Assembly: GCA_028819195.1 (NCBI GenBank)
Contig: JAPPMF010000009.1
Coordinates: 124,001-188,000 of the forward strand
Length of the DNA stretch: 64,000 nucleotides
Direction of reading: 5' to 3'
Source: Bin55 sp028819195
GTDB taxonomy: Bacteria > Pseudomonadota > Gammaproteobacteria > Pseudomonadales > Azotimanducaceae
Both the position numbers and the translations under genes were made by a program. The notes beneath the pieces are model-generated. The model made no database searches. It saw nothing but the letters and a program-made list of their open reading frames with translations, and was not told where the DNA came from. Positions 26,914 through 36,029 of the stretch are shown in pieces. The stretch's first letter is position 1; every line of letters starts with the position of its first letter.

Positions 26914-28758
26914 ATGACACGACTAGCGGGTCCTGAATGGGAATTGTCGACCGAGTACATGTCGACTGAAGACGACGAAATTGAAAGAGATTTAGCTAAA
27001 CTAACCGACTTACTGAACCAGATAGAAAGTAAGAACAAGGTGTTAACGCCTTGTTTGAGTTCGCTAGATTTGTTGGATGAGAAAACCCGTTTGAAAGCTG
27101 TGAGTATTGCACAGGAGATATACAAACTAAGTGATCATGCTTCAAAGTATTTGGCCAACCCTACAACGTTCGCGAGTTGTATTCTTTCCGTCCACAGTGA
27201 CAACGAAGAGGCGAAAGTTTTGCAAGGGAAATTGACGAACTACCGAGTTCGTTTTACCAGTTTGAGACATCCACTCAGCCAATTTTTGGAATTAGCAGAC
27301 GAGTCGCAGATTGATGAATTCTTGGCAGATCGAGAAATCAAACCGGCGGCGTGGAGTATTCGGCATGCTCGCTTACGCAAACATGAACTCTTGGATTTAT
27401 CGCAAGAGAGTCTTGTTACTGGACTGGCGCAAAACGGATTTCATGCATGGGGACGGCTCTATACTGAGTTATCTGGCAAACTTCGGTGTAAGGTCATGGA
27501 TGGCAACGAACAAAAAGAAGTCGGTATTGCCGAAGCTGCTTCGTTAATGATGTCTCCCCGTGATCGAATTCGTGAAGATGCCTGGAGCGCGATTAATACC
27601 GCTTGGACAGAGCACGAAGATACCTGTGCGGCAGCACTAAATGCCTTAGCTGGTTGGCGACTAGAAATGTGTGAACGGCGATCAACAAAACAAGAAGTAC
27701 ATTTTCTCGATGCACCAGCTCATGCTAGCCACATTGAAAAGGACACACTTAAGGCGCTGATGCAAGTAGCCGCAGAAGCCCGACCGATATCACAACGAGC
27801 GGCCAAGGCCATGGCACGCGCATACAGTAAAAGTAAGTTTGGACCATGGGATACACGCGCACCAGCACCAGAATTACCAGGTGCGAATTCCGAATTTCCC
27901 TTTGAAGTAGGATTGAACATAGTTGCCGACGCTTATGGTGAAGTAGATTCATCCATGGGGAGTTTTGTTCGTATGATGGCTACAAACCGGTGGATAGAAG
28001 GTACAATCGGCACGCGGAAACGACCGGGTGCATATTGCACCTCTTTTCAGAAGAGCAAGTCACCACGAGTTTATATGACTTATTCAGGATCTATGTCGGA
28101 TATCACGGTATTAGCCCACGAATTAGGTCATGCGTTCCATCATTGGGTGATGAAAGATTTGCCCAATTCACAGCGATCTTACGGGATGTCGTTAGCAGAG
28201 ACCGCCAGTACGTTTGGTGAAACTTTAGTGAGAGATGCGTTAGTGGAACAAGCTGAATCACCACAACAAGCGTTATCAGTTGTGTGGGAAGAAATGTCGG
28301 CTATTGTGGGATTTCTATTAAACATCCCTACTCGGTTTGAGTTCGAAAAAAAACTTTATGAAGCACGCGCGTCCCGACCGCTCTTGGTAAACGAGTTGCG
28401 GGATTTGATGTCGAATGCTTGGCGTGAGTGGTATGGCGATTCCTTGTCGCAACCAGACGATGGGTTTTGGATGAGTAAACTGCATTTCTACATTTCGGGG
28501 ATTAGTTTTTATAACTTCCCGTACTTGTTTGGCTATTTATTTAGTCAAAGCATCTATCAGCGACGAAAAGAGATGGGCGATAGCTTTTTTGAACGATATA
28601 CCGGGTTATTGCGCGACACCGGTCGTATGTCAGCAGAGAATCTTGCGAGTCGTTATCTTGCAGGAGATCTCACACAGACTTCATTTTGGCAACATACCGT
28701 CGATCAGTTAGAACAACGAGTGAATCATTTCGAACGGCTTTGCGATGAGATTTTTTGA
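26914..28758 (+). CDS. M3 family oligoendopeptidase (PepF-like)
   Basis: 614 residues. The zinc site is HELGHAFHHW at about residue 404, with the third ligand Glu in SLAETASTFGE about 25 residues later, as in thimet-family peptidases. The length and the layout (helical N-domain, MTYSGSMSDITVLAHELGH, then ISGISFYNFPYLFGYLF) fit the PepF/oligoendopeptidase F clade. It is a cytoplasmic zinc enzyme that degrades short peptides. A GAGGAG ribosome binding site precedes the ATG. It is a single gene followed 65 bp later by a cytochrome gene. Confidence 0.93.
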   Translation: MTRLAGPEWELSTEYMSTEDDEIERDLAKLTDLLNQIESKNKVLTPCLSSLDLLDEKTRLKAVSIAQEIYKLSDHASKYLANPTTFASCILSVHSDNEEAKVLQGKLTNYRVRFTSLRHPLSQFLELADESQIDEFLADREIKPAAWSIRHARLRKHELLDLSQESLVTGLAQNGFHAWGRLYTELSGKLRCKVMDGNEQKEVGIAEAASLMMSPRDRIREDAWSAINTAWTEHEDTCAAALNALAGWRLEMCERRSTKQEVHFLDAPAHASHIEKDTLKALMQVAAEARPISQRAAKAMARAYSKSKFGPWDTRAPAPELPGANSEFPFEVGLNIVADAYGEVDSSMGSFVRMMATNRWIEGTIGTRKRPGAYCTSFQKSKSPRVYMTYSGSMSDITVLAHELGHAFHHWVMKDLPNSQRSYGMSLAETASTFGETLVRDALVEQAESPQQALSVVWEEMSAIVGFLLNIPTRFEFEKKLYEARASRPLLVNELRDLMSNAWREWYGDSLSQPDDGFWMSKLHFYISGISFYNFPYLFGYLFSQSIYQRRKEMGDSFFERYTGLLRDTGRMSAENLASRYLAGDLTQTSFWQHTVDQLEQRVNHFERLCDEIF

Positions 28759-28823
28759 AATACTCGTAACATTGAACAGACAATTTATTCCAACCCTTAA
28801 AACTAACTCATAGGAGAGTATTA

Positions 28824-29276
28824 ATGTGGTATCTTAGATTTAGTCGAATTATTCTGGTGATTTTCGTCGTGTCGAGTATTAGTGCTAACGAAGCTGTAGT
28901 CGACTATCGACACGAAAGCATGGAAGCAATCGAACTGCATTTTGATGCAATTGATGAATTACTCTTTGGAGATTTATCGGAGGAGTCATTCGTTAAAGAT
29001 CATCTGAAAAACCATACGTCAGCACTATTTGACTACGCGAAGATGATGCCCGACTTGTTTGTCGAGGGTTCGGAAGGTGGCGAAACCTTAGCTCGTGTCT
29101 GGAAAGAACCGGCAAAGTTTCAGGAAGCCTTGGATGCCTTTAAAGACTCCACAGAGGAGTTAAGTAAGGCAGCTGCAGCAAGTAGCGAAGAAGTCGAATG
29201 GAAGCGGGGTGTCATGGATGGATTTAAAAGTGTTGCCAAAACCTGCAAAGGTTGTCACCAACGCTACCGCGAGTAG
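28824..29276 (+). CDS. Cytochrome c' (class II, periplasmic)
   Basis: 150 residues with a signal peptide (FSRIILVIFVVSSISANEA) and a four-helix body. The single haem site is at the C-terminus, CKGCHQRYR, as in class II cytochromes c. They bind NO or act in electron transfer or detoxification. Its last 13 bases overlap the 3' end of the convergent cytochrome b561 gene. This c'/b561 neighbourhood is common and suggests a small electron-transfer unit, though the genes are not cotranscribed here. Confidence 0.9.
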   Translation: MWYLRFSRIILVIFVVSSISANEAVVDYRHESMEAIELHFDAIDELLFGDLSEESFVKDHLKNHTSALFDYAKMMPDLFVEGSEGGETLARVWKEPAKFQEALDAFKDSTEELSKAAAASSEEVEWKRGVMDGFKSVAKTCKGCHQRYRE

Positions 29277-29914
29277 AACAGAAGTAAACCAAAGATCAAA
29301 CCGCTAACGACATAGATTAATAACGCTTTCCAAGTAGCGAATGTAGTCTCGGGGAGGGCTAGGCGTTTGCGTCCGGTGAACATCGCTAGGGCGATGGGAT
29401 TTCGCAGGAAAACACCATAGATAAGTTGAGCGCTTAAGTGAATCCCTATCAGTACCACGACGAACTTCCAACCATGATCGTGAATATCGGAGGCAAACTC
29501 TACCGCATCGTCGTTAACAAACTGAACTAACGGCCCATCCGTTAAGACGTCGTCGGTAGTGAACAAACCAGCACCACTCTGTACAGTTAAAGCAAGTAGC
29601 AAACTGACAGCAAGGGCAATACCTGGGGAAGTGTGGGCAGCGGGATTGTTAAGACCTCTGAAATGATTCACAAATTGCTGCGGTGTGGTAAAGTAGTGGC
29701 GCAATTTCGTATAGGTGCCACCGAGAAATCCCCAGATTAGCCGAAATACGAGTAACGCGACCACGGTCATTCCGGCCCAAGTATGAACATTCATGAGGTC
29801 AAGATCCGGTATGAGACCCGTTACTAGTGCAGTCGTAACGGCAAGCACCAGCAACCAATGCCATACACGAATTGGCCATTCCCAGATGAGAACATCAAGC
29901 TTTTGTTTAGCCAT
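29264..29914 (-). CDS. Cytochrome b561-type membrane protein (COG3658)
   Basis: 216 residues with four to five transmembrane segments. The N-terminus WEWPIRVWHWLLVLAVTTALVTG carries the first haem-ligand His, VHTWAGMTVVALLVFRLIWG the second, and the DIHDHGWKFVVVLIGIHL segment the others. The FLGGTYTKLRHYFTTP loop is typical of the COG3658 group usually encoded beside cytochrome c' genes. It probably passes electrons between the quinone pool and a periplasmic cytochrome such as the convergent c' gene. The gap to the upstream polB-like gene is 42 bp, same strand, so the two may be cotranscribed. Confidence 0.88.
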   Translation of the reverse strand: MAKQKLDVLIWEWPIRVWHWLLVLAVTTALVTGLIPDLDLMNVHTWAGMTVVALLVFRLIWGFLGGTYTKLRHYFTTPQQFVNHFRGLNNPAAHTSPGIALAVSLLLALTVQSGAGLFTTDDVLTDGPLVQFVNDDAVEFASDIHDHGWKFVVVLIGIHLSAQLIYGVFLRNPIALAMFTGRKRLALPETTFATWKALLIYVVSGLIFGLLLFYSR

Positions 29915-29956
29915 GTGGATGTTCTTCAGTAGTACTCGGAATCAGACAAACCACGA

Positions 29957-32164
29957 TTATTGATTACAAAGAATTTCGATTGTGGATGTTCGTTCTCCGA
30001 TTGCTTGGTAGACCGGGATGAGCATTGGTTTGACCAAATGGTTGATAAATCTTGATCGTTTTTTTCTCATTCGCACTAATTGATCTGCTAAGCGTTCATC
30101 TTTACTAGCAACTTGATTGTACAGGCGGTTAAACTTTCGCCGGTTATTAAATCCTAATCGATGATCAAAATATCCACGTTTTATGTTATCGATAAATTGG
30201 TACACATAAGCATGGATACACTCTTCGTATAGTACCCGTTGATAAAGATTTTTCTGAAACTGGCTTAGAAAAGGAAATGTGATTTTTCGATCGAAATCGA
30301 AACCGTGTAGTGAAATTTGTTCTGATGGGTGATGTAATGCTGCGAGGTTGGTTCGAGTTCGATTACGTTTAGTTGTGTAATTGACAAGAAAAACACGTCG
30401 ATAAAAATATTTTGCATCGATCTTGAGATTGTTTGCAATATCCCAAGTTTTTCTCACATAAGAGTTTAGCTCTTGGTTGAAATGTGTGGACAATATCTTG
30501 ATGTCTTTTTGTGCGCGACTAGGTTCATTTTTATCAACACAGATGTAGATTTGATTCCCGTCATTGAATATCACTTTACACCCAAATTCTTCAAACCATC
30601 GGATTGCATACTTAAAGAAATGTCGTCCCAAAGACCAGAGTGCATTGACAACTTGCTGGTCGTAGAAACGATTTCGAGGGTTTGCTATTGCCTCCATCAA
30701 AGAGTTCTTGATTAACTTTGTAGTTCTGTTTGAGATCTCTTCCTCAGTGGAAAAAAATACACGTTGGTCGTGCTGAATCTCTTCGAAGATTTGGGGAAGT
30801 ATTCCTCGTTGACGTGCAAATGTCACTTGATTATTTGTTTGTATCGCTTCAGCGCTTTCTTCTTTTGTTAGCGTAAGCCAATCAATGTTGAACATACGAA
30901 TGAGGTTAGGATACAAGTCTTTAAATCTGCAAACGCTCACGTTTTGACTCACGCCAGCTTTTCTTCTGAAGACTTTTGTGATGGGTCGCCGTGGTCGGTA
31001 GTTTTGTTGAAGATTCACGGTTGATCGAGCTCTTCTCTCTCTTGTTCGTAAGCGGCGTAAATACATCGCGTCCAACGAATCTGGTTGAATGATACTAGGA
31101 TCTAGTGTTTCGCCTGTCAATTTCGTTTTCAAGACAGCAAGTTGAGGTATGTACAACTGCTGAATTAACTGAAATAGAAACTGCGCCCGGGCTTTAATTC
31201 GGTCAGGTTCCGTAATGGTTGTAAACTTGTCGGAAGAAATTGCTGTTTTGTGGGCTAGTAATGCTGTTCGAAAATTCGAGCCGATGCGCAACGTAAACTT
31301 TGGGTAAAACCGTTGAATCCATTGATTAACGTCAATAAATAATCGTCCGGGAACTAGTACACGAAGAGTGTCGCCCCGTAAGTTGGACCAGCGCGCAAAG
31401 ATGCTTCCAGTGGTTCGACCCCATCGAATCTCCTGTCCTCGGTTACGGCAGTGTTCCAGCAATTTCACAAGACCGGAATCGCGTAAGTTCCATGTTATCA
31501 AGACGTCAGGATTGATACCGGCAATCAAATCTTCTAAGGCGCGTAAACATGTCCTCAAGTCTGCGAATACCAAATCTTGTGACTTATTCGTTGCTCCGAC
31601 TGAGTCGATCACTAGAACTAGATCGGTGGAATCGTCGTGTAGACAAATCAGCAATCCCAGTGGGTCAAGTCTAAATACTTCCACTTCCAATGCTAAGATC
31701 CGAAGTTGAATGTCAATGTCTGCGGGACTTAACTCGGGGTTCTCAAATACATAATCGACTGATGCATTTCGTGACACATTTGAAGCGTTAATTTCTACTC
31801 CACCACAAATATTGTTGTCGATTAGGTGTGTTTGTGGCAAAGTTACATCGCCTTCATAAGTTGCAATGCCTTCGAGATGTAAAGTGTCTCGTGCCGAAGG
31901 TATATCATTAGGTGTGGAGCATTCCAACCTCAGTAAAGACGCACCATCCATTGCTTGTTCGGAGGTTCGAACTTTGTTAAATTTACGAATTCGGCGATTA
32001 CGGTATTGTTCTTCCGAAATGTAGAAACACGGAGTCTGCCTTGTTTCGCGTATGAGGAACGAAGACCCGTCGGTCAAACGACCGTAATGATGAATTATCG
32101 GTTTGGAAAGTTCAATTCGACAACTTGATTGTAGTAGAAACCCGTGATAGATGCAGTTTGTCAT
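29957..32164 (-). CDS. Family B DNA polymerase (Pol II-like), apparently catalytically inactive
   Basis: 735 residues, near the 783 of E. coli Pol II. The fold can be followed end to end: NPDVLITWN (218-226, exo II), GRLFIDVNQWI, FKDLYPNLIRMFNID (414-428, motif A), KLIKNS (483-488, motif B), RFYD and VIFNDGNQIYI (531-541, motif C). Catalytic residues are lost. Exo I DxE is ExE (160-162), exo II Asp is Gly231, exo III Tyr/Asp are Phe/Leu, the motif A Asp is Arg413, the motif B Tyr-Gly pair is Met-Glu, and YGDTDS is FNDGNQ, keeping only one Asp. With no internal stop or frameshift it appears maintained. It probably acts structurally on DNA or polymerase complexes; that is inference. Confidence 0.82.
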   Translation of the reverse strand: MTNCIYHGFLLQSSCRIELSKPIIHHYGRLTDGSSFLIRETRQTPCFYISEEQYRNRRIRKFNKVRTSEQAMDGASLLRLECSTPNDIPSARDTLHLEGIATYEGDVTLPQTHLIDNNICGGVEINASNVSRNASVDYVFENPELSPADIDIQLRILALEVEVFRLDPLGLLICLHDDSTDLVLVIDSVGATNKSQDLVFADLRTCLRALEDLIAGINPDVLITWNLRDSGLVKLLEHCRNRGQEIRWGRTTGSIFARWSNLRGDTLRVLVPGRLFIDVNQWIQRFYPKFTLRIGSNFRTALLAHKTAISSDKFTTITEPDRIKARAQFLFQLIQQLYIPQLAVLKTKLTGETLDPSIIQPDSLDAMYLRRLRTRERRARSTVNLQQNYRPRRPITKVFRRKAGVSQNVSVCRFKDLYPNLIRMFNIDWLTLTKEESAEAIQTNNQVTFARQRGILPQIFEEIQHDQRVFFSTEEEISNRTTKLIKNSLMEAIANPRNRFYDQQVVNALWSLGRHFFKYAIRWFEEFGCKVIFNDGNQIYICVDKNEPSRAQKDIKILSTHFNQELNSYVRKTWDIANNLKIDAKYFYRRVFLVNYTTKRNRTRTNLAALHHPSEQISLHGFDFDRKITFPFLSQFQKNLYQRVLYEECIHAYVYQFIDNIKRGYFDHRLGFNNRRKFNRLYNQVASKDERLADQLVRMRKKRSRFINHLVKPMLIPVYQAIGERTSTIEILCNQ

Positions 32165-32268
32165 ACTACCATCCGATGCAATTGAACGTTGTGAACATAA
32201 TTACTAGTTTGAAAAACCCGTGTTTACTCATCTTGAACGCTGCACCATAGAGGAGAGAAAACCTATAT

Positions 32269-32766
32269 ATGAACTGGGTCGCAATATTGATGGGCTCGAA
32301 TTCGGATTGGCCCGTCGTCAAAAAAACCACTTTGGTACTTGACAAGTTTGGTATCGAGTTTGAAGTTCGCGTCACGTCGGCGCACCGAACACCGCATCAA
32401 ACGGCTGCTTTTGTCGAAGACGCCGTTGCGCGAGGTTGTAGTGTGTTTATCTGTGCCGCTGGGCTGGCAGCTCACCTGGCAGGAGTTGTTGCAGCTCATA
32501 CAACTCGTCCGGTAATCGGAATCCCGATCGACGGAGGTCCATTGTCGGGTGTAGACTCTCTGTACTCGACCGTCCAAATGCCTGGTGGAATTCCTGTAGC
32601 CACCGTTGCGATTGGTAGCGCCGGAGCTAAAAATGCTGGTTTTCTGGCTGCGCAGATTCTAGCGTTATCGAATGACGAACTAACACAGAAGTTAACTCAA
32701 GACCGCCAGAGCAATATCGAAAATGTCATGGCGCAGAATCAGTCTGTACAAGAGGACCTTGAATAA
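32269..32766 (+). CDS. purE: 5-(carboxyamino)imidazole ribonucleotide mutase
   Basis: 165 residues, the normal size for class I PurE. Motifs: MGSNSDWPV phosphate loop, VTSAHRTPHQT with the catalytic His, FICAAGLAAHLAGVVAAHT and GGPLSGVDSLYSTVQMPGGIPVATV. It converts N5-CAIR to CAIR in purine synthesis. purK, the usual partner, is not adjacent; tsaC follows after 113 bp. The gene diverges from the polB-like gene, with about 100 bp between the two starts. GAGGAG lies about 13 bp ahead of the ATG. Confidence 0.96.
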   Translation: MNWVAILMGSNSDWPVVKKTTLVLDKFGIEFEVRVTSAHRTPHQTAAFVEDAVARGCSVFICAAGLAAHLAGVVAAHTTRPVIGIPIDGGPLSGVDSLYSTVQMPGGIPVATVAIGSAGAKNAGFLAAQILALSNDELTQKLTQDRQSNIENVMAQNQSVQEDLE

Positions 32767-32879
32767 GAATAATCAATTTGGTGTCAAGCAAATTACCTAT
32801 GACCCGAACACAACACTGTTATATTGTATAGATAGAAGACAAACACTTGATCCGTATAGTAATCTGATTTACAAGCAAA

Positions 32880-33422
32880 ATGAACAACCACCTCAGATTA
32901 GCCATACAGTATCTACAGCGCGGTGGTGTCGTTGCGCATGCTTGTGAAGGGGTATGGGGAATCGCGTGTGATCCGTGGAATGAATTCGCTGTGGACCGAG
33001 TGCTTAGTATCAAAAAACGCCCGAAGAAACACGGGTTAATCGTGATTGCTCACGATTCCAATTGTTTTTCGTTTGAGCTATCGAGATTAACAGACGCAGA
33101 AAGTGCACGTATTGCCGATAGTTGGCCGGGACACGTTACATGGCTACTTCCATCGACTCGATTCCCAGAGTGGATTACGGGCTTGCATTCAACAGTTGCC
33201 GCGCGAGTTCCTGATCACTTGCAGGCACGGCAATTGTGTGAAGGATTTGGTGGTCCACTCGTCTCAACGTCTGCGAATGTTTCCAACGAACCTCCTGCTA
33301 AAACGGCCGAGCAGGTTGCTAGCACTATAGGCCACTTAGTCGATATGATCATTCCAGGTGCAACCAATGGTGCAAGCAGTGCTAGCAAAATTTTCACCGT
33401 AGACGGCGACGCAATCAGGTAA
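32880..33422 (+). CDS. tsaC: Threonylcarbamoyl-AMP synthase, short TsaC form
   Basis: 180 residues, a YrdC domain without the Sua5 extension. The N-terminal GGVVAHACEGVWGIACDP replaces the usual PTET-VYGLG with a TEGVWGL-type motif typical of gammaproteobacterial TsaC. KKRPKKHGLIVI (the KxR binding patch), GHVTWLLPST and PLVSTSANVSNEPPA follow. It makes threonylcarbamoyl-AMP from threonine, bicarbonate and ATP for t6A37 in ANN-decoding tRNAs. SURF1 follows 6 bp later, so they are cotranscribed. Confidence 0.93.
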   Translation: MNNHLRLAIQYLQRGGVVAHACEGVWGIACDPWNEFAVDRVLSIKKRPKKHGLIVIAHDSNCFSFELSRLTDAESARIADSWPGHVTWLLPSTRFPEWITGLHSTVAARVPDHLQARQLCEGFGGPLVSTSANVSNEPPAKTAEQVASTIGHLVDMIIPGATNGASSASKIFTVDGDAIR

Positions 33423-33428
33423 GAATAC

Positions 33429-34148
33429 ATGAAATCAAATCCAAGTCTGGCTGTCCGTAGACCTGTTGGTGGTTGGTGGTTGGGGGTCGTAGTGGTGCTA
33501 GCAGTCTTGGTTACGATTGGTCTATCCACGTGGCAATTCCTACGCGGTTTAGAAAAGCAGGATGAACGTACAACAACAGTTCGAGACATTACCGAAGGGA
33601 AGCCAATCACAATCCAAGAATATCGCGAAAATGAATCCTATTATCAGCGAATTCAGTTAGTCGGAAGTTATGACCAGCATCACACCTATGTCGTTGCGTT
33701 CCAACGGCATGAACAATTACCGGGTTTTTGGATCATAACACCATTTCATACGGACTATGGTTCGTTTTTAGTGAACCGAGGGTGGATTGGAATACATGGA
33801 TCCTATCATGCGTTACCCCAGTTTGAAACACCAAAAGATACGATAACTATCTCTGGTGTAGTTTGGCCTGAACTACACAACGTGAAGGACAGGGCCTACC
33901 AAGACCTGAGGTGGCCCAAACGAGTTAATCGTATGAATATTCAGACGATGGCCGAACAAACAAACACCTTTGCTGACGAGATTCGATTAGTCCATGACAG
34001 TCCAAGTGTGCTTACACCGATTAAGTTACATTTGAACCAGAGTTCCCCGGCTTTACACTGGGGGTATGCTTTTCAATGGTTGGTGATTGGGTCGCTCATT
34101 GTGGGTGCGTATTGGTTTCTTGCCGTGCGTCGTGGACAATTGAGATGA
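33429..34148 (+). CDS. SURF1 family cytochrome oxidase assembly protein
   Basis: 239 residues. Two transmembrane helices, one near the N-terminus (WWLGVVVVLAVLVTIGLSTWQ) and one near the C-terminus (WGYAFQWLVIGSLIVGAYWFL), enclose a periplasmic domain. SURF1 marks are LSTWQFLRGLEKQ, GFWIITPF, FLVNRGWI and HWGYAFQW. It assists haem a/CuB insertion into cytochrome c oxidase. Its TGA overlaps the ATG of the SCO gene (ATGA), which fits a cytochrome oxidase biogenesis unit; the oxidase subunits themselves are outside the window. Confidence 0.92.
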   Translation: MKSNPSLAVRRPVGGWWLGVVVVLAVLVTIGLSTWQFLRGLEKQDERTTTVRDITEGKPITIQEYRENESYYQRIQLVGSYDQHHTYVVAFQRHEQLPGFWIITPFHTDYGSFLVNRGWIGIHGSYHALPQFETPKDTITISGVVWPELHNVKDRAYQDLRWPKRVNRMNIQTMAEQTNTFADEIRLVHDSPSVLTPIKLHLNQSSPALHWGYAFQWLVIGSLIVGAYWFLAVRRGQLR

Positions 34149-34789
34149 AATACCGAATTGGATTTTTGGTTGCACTAGCATTCGTGGTAGGGGGATTCTG
34201 GTTTGTGAAATCTCACCTGGACAAACCTCTGGACTACGAAGCTCTTAAGGCACTTGGATTACTGGAGCTAGACGAACCAATACACGTTGACTTCAATAAT
34301 TTGATTGCGGAGGACGGGAACGAATTTTCCAAGGAACAACTGCTAGGTAAGTGGACTTTTGCTTTTTTTGGCTATGTCAACTGTCCCGACGTCTGCCCCG
34401 GGACCATGGGGATTCTCCAGACGGCAGAAAGTACCATTTCCAAGACAATTTCAGACGAAAAACAGCAACAATTTCAGGGAATGTTTGTTAGTGTAGATCC
34501 TATTCGTGACACGCAGACAGAAGTCAAAGAATTTGTGGAACATTTTTCGCCGAATTTCATTGGCTTAACAGGTACTGAAGCAGCAATATCGAAACTAGCT
34601 GCGCAGGTGAATATTGGATATCGTAAAATTCCTTCAGCGTCTGAGCTAGAGTATCTCGTCGAACACACTGAACGAATCGTAATCTTTGATCCAGAGGGGG
34701 ATTGCTACGGTTATATCAAACCACGGACAGATGTGTTTGATACGAGTCAGTTGGTACAACTATTCAAGGAATTGGAGAGGAGTGAATGA
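34145..34789 (+). CDS. SCO1/SenC family copper chaperone
   Basis: 214 residues from the ATG at 34145, which overlaps the SURF1 stop. An N-terminal signal anchor (YRIGFLVALAFVVGGFWFV) precedes a thioredoxin fold with the copper site FGYVNCPDVCPGTM (CxxxC) and the distal His in VEHTERIVIFDPEG. SCO proteins deliver copper to CuA of cytochrome oxidase or keep its cysteines reduced. Adjacent SURF1 supports the oxidase-assembly role. Confidence 0.94.
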   Translation: MKYRIGFLVALAFVVGGFWFVKSHLDKPLDYEALKALGLLELDEPIHVDFNNLIAEDGNEFSKEQLLGKWTFAFFGYVNCPDVCPGTMGILQTAESTISKTISDEKQQQFQGMFVSVDPIRDTQTEVKEFVEHFSPNFIGLTGTEAAISKLAAQVNIGYRKIPSASELEYLVEHTERIVIFDPEGDCYGYIKPRTDVFDTSQLVQLFKELERSE

Positions 34790-34867
34790 GATCCTAGACA
34801 TTTAGGAGTTCAAGGTTCACAAGTCGATAAGAAAATTTAATTCCGAGAACACATTGAGGTCTATTTG

Positions 34868-35872
34868 ATGGACACGAGTAAACGGGCATCGGAGTACGAG
34901 TTTTTTGATCAAAAAGCTGGTATGGAAGACATTCTTAAATGGATCCAAGAGGGACTATATGCCAAACCGAAGCGGCTACCGACGCAATTACTGTTTGACA
35001 AACGTGGTGCTCAATTGTATGAAGCAATAACTCAGTTACCAGATAATTCACTGGCCGGAATAGAAAATGGGATCCTGCGTAGCAATCGCGTTAAGTTAAG
35101 CAAGTTCGCCGAACTTAAATCAGTTCTCATCAAATTTGGACGAGGCAATCTCACTAAAACGCGAATTCTGCTAGACACTTTTGAACCACAATCCTACATT
35201 CCCTGTGATTACGCATGCGAACCTTTAGTTGAGTACGCGCGAGGTTTGTACAACCGCTATATTAATGTCAATGTGTACCCGGTGTGTACTGATAGCTTTA
35301 CTAATTTCCGAATTCCTTCGGGCTTGATATCTGACGAACGAGTAATTGTTTTCCTTGGATCAGACTTAGGTATTTTCTCCTATGATGAAGCGGCTTCATT
35401 TCTTCGAGGGTTGATCGAGACTATCGGAGATGGAGGAGTAGTTCTACTTGGTGCAGATCTCCGGGAAGATCCATCTTCGATCCATAAATCTTACAACGAT
35501 TTACGCGGCGTTGCCGCGAGATTTAATCTGAACATTCTTAGTCACGTTAATCGAATGACCGGTGCTAACTTTGATCCTGAAAAATTTCACCATAGAGCTA
35601 CATACGATGTGAAATTACAACGTGTTGAAATGAGTTTAGCAAGTGTTACTAAACAAGTGGTATCTATTGGTAGCGAGGAACTAGTATTGGAGAAAGATGA
35701 ACCGATAGTAACTGCGGATTACTACACATTTACCGACAACGAGATGACCCGTTTAGCAAGTGAACCCGGCTGGGATATTATACATACTTGGAAAGACTCA
35801 AAAGATCGGTTTTGTGTTCAAGTTTTGCAAAGAAACGATGATAATTTGATGACATTGGATAAACACGATTAG
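34868..35872 (+). CDS. EgtD-like SAM-dependent methyltransferase with altered pocket
   Basis: 334 residues from the ATG at 34868 (GAGG nearby). The PF10017-type EgtD fold is clear: KRLPTQLLFDKRGAQLYEAITQLP, FGRGNLTKTR (SAM loop), IPCDYACEPL, VFLGSDLGIF, LLGADLREDP, FNLNILSHVNR and VEMSLAS. SAM contacts seem kept (the Gly loop, Lys, CDYA Asp and CTD Asp). Positions that build the histidine pocket in EgtD differ: the LPEYYxTRxE helix is LPDNSLAGIE, GSTIGN is GSDLGI, and the ITE-x-S-x-KY segment is VTADYYTFT. No EgtB or other ergothioneine gene is adjacent. It is a divergent paralogue, probably not a histidine trimethylase; the substrate is unknown. Confidence 0.78.
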   Translation: MDTSKRASEYEFFDQKAGMEDILKWIQEGLYAKPKRLPTQLLFDKRGAQLYEAITQLPDNSLAGIENGILRSNRVKLSKFAELKSVLIKFGRGNLTKTRILLDTFEPQSYIPCDYACEPLVEYARGLYNRYINVNVYPVCTDSFTNFRIPSGLISDERVIVFLGSDLGIFSYDEAASFLRGLIETIGDGGVVLLGADLREDPSSIHKSYNDLRGVAARFNLNILSHVNRMTGANFDPEKFHHRATYDVKLQRVEMSLASVTKQVVSIGSEELVLEKDEPIVTADYYTFTDNEMTRLASEPGWDIIHTWKDSKDRFCVQVLQRNDDNLMTLDKHD

Positions 35873-36029
35873 CGATTCTTTTTGCCCGAACATTTTTGAT
35901 TTGTCTTCAGATATAGCACACTTTGAGTCAACACACTCTACGAAAGGATTAAGCCAATTCTTCGCCAAAGGTCTCACTCGTTACTAGAGATTAGTCGCCG
36001 ACTTGTTAGAAAGGATCTGAAAACCAACT

